From positions 1 to 7,663 of the forward strand of contig DEWI01000016.1 of the NCBI GenBank assembly GCA_002363575.1: a stretch of DNA of 7,663 bases, in the 5' to 3' direction. Below are positions 7,168 through 7,663 of this stretch, piece after piece. Position 1 is the first letter of the stretch. Each line of letters begins with the position of its first letter. Under the pieces are notes generated by a model, which had not been told where the DNA came from, did not search any database, and saw only the letters and a program-made list of their open reading frames with translations. The position numbers were made by a program, and so were the translations under genes. Source of the DNA: Verrucomicrobia bacterium UBA3214 (GTDB lineage: Bacteria; Verrucomicrobiota; Kiritimatiellia; RFP12; UBA1067).

Positions 7168-7663
7168 ATGCCCCGCGCCGCCAGCAGAAGCCGCGCGAGA
7201 GTCGCGTTGCACGCTTCGGCGCTTGCCGCGGCGTGCATTGTTTTTCCGCTAGCGGCATTTGGCGGCGCGCAGGAGACGCCGTATCGCGACGCCTGCATTC
7301 TCGCCTGGGACGCCGAAGCGGCCGCGTCCGGCGTGCAGCTGCGGCTTTCCAGAATCGACGCGATAGCGGAAAAAAGCGTGGCGTCGGCAGAGTGGTCGTT
7401 CGATATCCTTTTGAATGACAACTCAAAGAATCCGGCGCCGCTTGCGTTCTCGTTTGCCAAAGTCTGGCCTGGCCTGGAGGCGGTGGAGCCGCGCGTCCCC
7501 GCCGCGTCATCCGGCGTCTTGCAGCTAGGCGTCGCAAATCGCGAAGGACGGTTGAGAATCCTTGAAACGCCTGCGGGCGCGTCGTGGCTCGTCGCGCGCG
7601 CCGCGATCCGCAACCAGAGCGAGACGCGCTATATGCGCGTGGAGTGCATTGACGACGCGGGAA
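7168..7663 (+). CDS. Secreted protein of unknown function, N-terminal part
   Basis: An open frame of 165 codons runs from ATG at 7168 to the right edge without a stop. The first 35 residues have an Arg-rich start (MPRAASRSRARVALHA) then a hydrophobic stretch (ALAAACIVFPLAAFGGA), fitting a signal peptide. The remainder alternates polar and hydrophobic residues like a beta-rich exported domain, for example WSFDILLNDNSKNPAPLAF and WLVARAAIRNQSETRYMRVE, with no motif I recognise. It starts four bases after the rhamnulokinase stop, so the two are probably translated together. There is no strong Shine-Dalgarno, only AAGG at 7152-7155, consistent with translational coupling. A role in glycan handling is possible from the neighbour alone. 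Coding status rests on the long open frame, signal peptide and codon use like its neighbours. Confidence 0.72.
   Translation, partial: MPRAASRSRARVALHASALAAACIVFPLAAFGGAQETPYRDACILAWDAEAAASGVQLRLSRIDAIAEKSVASAEWSFDILLNDNSKNPAPLAFSFAKVWPGLEAVEPRVPAASSGVLQLGVANREGRLRILETPAGASWLVARAAIRNQSETRYMRVECIDDAG

Noticed and set aside
7160..7252. Short frame starting at the ATGA that overlaps the rhaB stop
   Set aside because: It is tempting as a classic ATGA overlap, but it ends after 30 codons with an Arg/Pro-rich peptide, while the frame starting at 7168 stays open to the edge and encodes a signal peptide.
5673..7613. 646-codon open frame on the minus strand opposite rhaB
   Set aside because: It is fully antisense to a clear rhamnulokinase and runs into both flanking genes; the composition is that of a reverse-frame artefact.

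Overview
The window is a GC-rich stretch of bacterial chromosome with every supported gene on the + strand. It holds four complete genes, the 3' end of a fifth at the left edge and the 5' end of a sixth at the right edge. Signal peptides, a lipoprotein, a sodium-pump decarboxylase and a secreted tricorn-type protease suggest an anaerobic, probably diderm, fermentative bacterium. A gut or sediment member of the Verrucomicrobiota/Kiritimatiellota/Lentisphaerota sphere would fit, but that placement is a guess from gene content and codon use, not from a marker gene. Despite the high GC, ATA is a common Ile codon (9 of 29 in the rhamnulokinase gene).

Layout. (1) Positions 3-2253 are the distal part of a Na+-translocating biotin-dependent decarboxylase locus: the C-terminus of a biotin carrier (3-137), a small lipoprotein (195-560) and the membrane beta subunit (664-2253). 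The beta subunit keeps the residues known to matter for Na+ pumping. It also has a signal peptide and roughly 95 extra residues before its first core membrane helix. Together the carrier and beta subunit would pass CO2 from a carboxyl-biotin to water while exporting Na+. The carboxyltransferase, and hence the identity of the substrate (oxaloacetate, methylmalonyl-CoA or glutaconyl-CoA), lies upstream of the window. (2) The 154-base gap 2254-2407 contains no gene but can fold into nested GC-rich stems; the ribosome binding site of the next gene can sit in a small hairpin loop. (3) Positions 2408-5689 encode a 1093-residue exported tricorn-like protease with beta-propeller repeats, C1, PDZ and S41 core, all expected catalytic residues present. 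(4) Positions 5745-7163 encode a rhamnulokinase, followed after only four bases by the start of an unrecognised secreted protein (7168 to the right edge).

How they work together: the decarboxylase genes form one functional unit. The tricorn protease and rhamnulokinase have no evident functional link to it; the kinase points to use of L-rhamnose from plant or host glycans. No mobile element, CRISPR array, rRNA or tRNA was seen. No gap between genes exceeds 300 bases. I did not find a clearly new multi-gene system; the best candidates for a second look are the beta-subunit insertion, the lipoprotein placed inside the decarboxylase locus, and the structured 2254-2407 gap.
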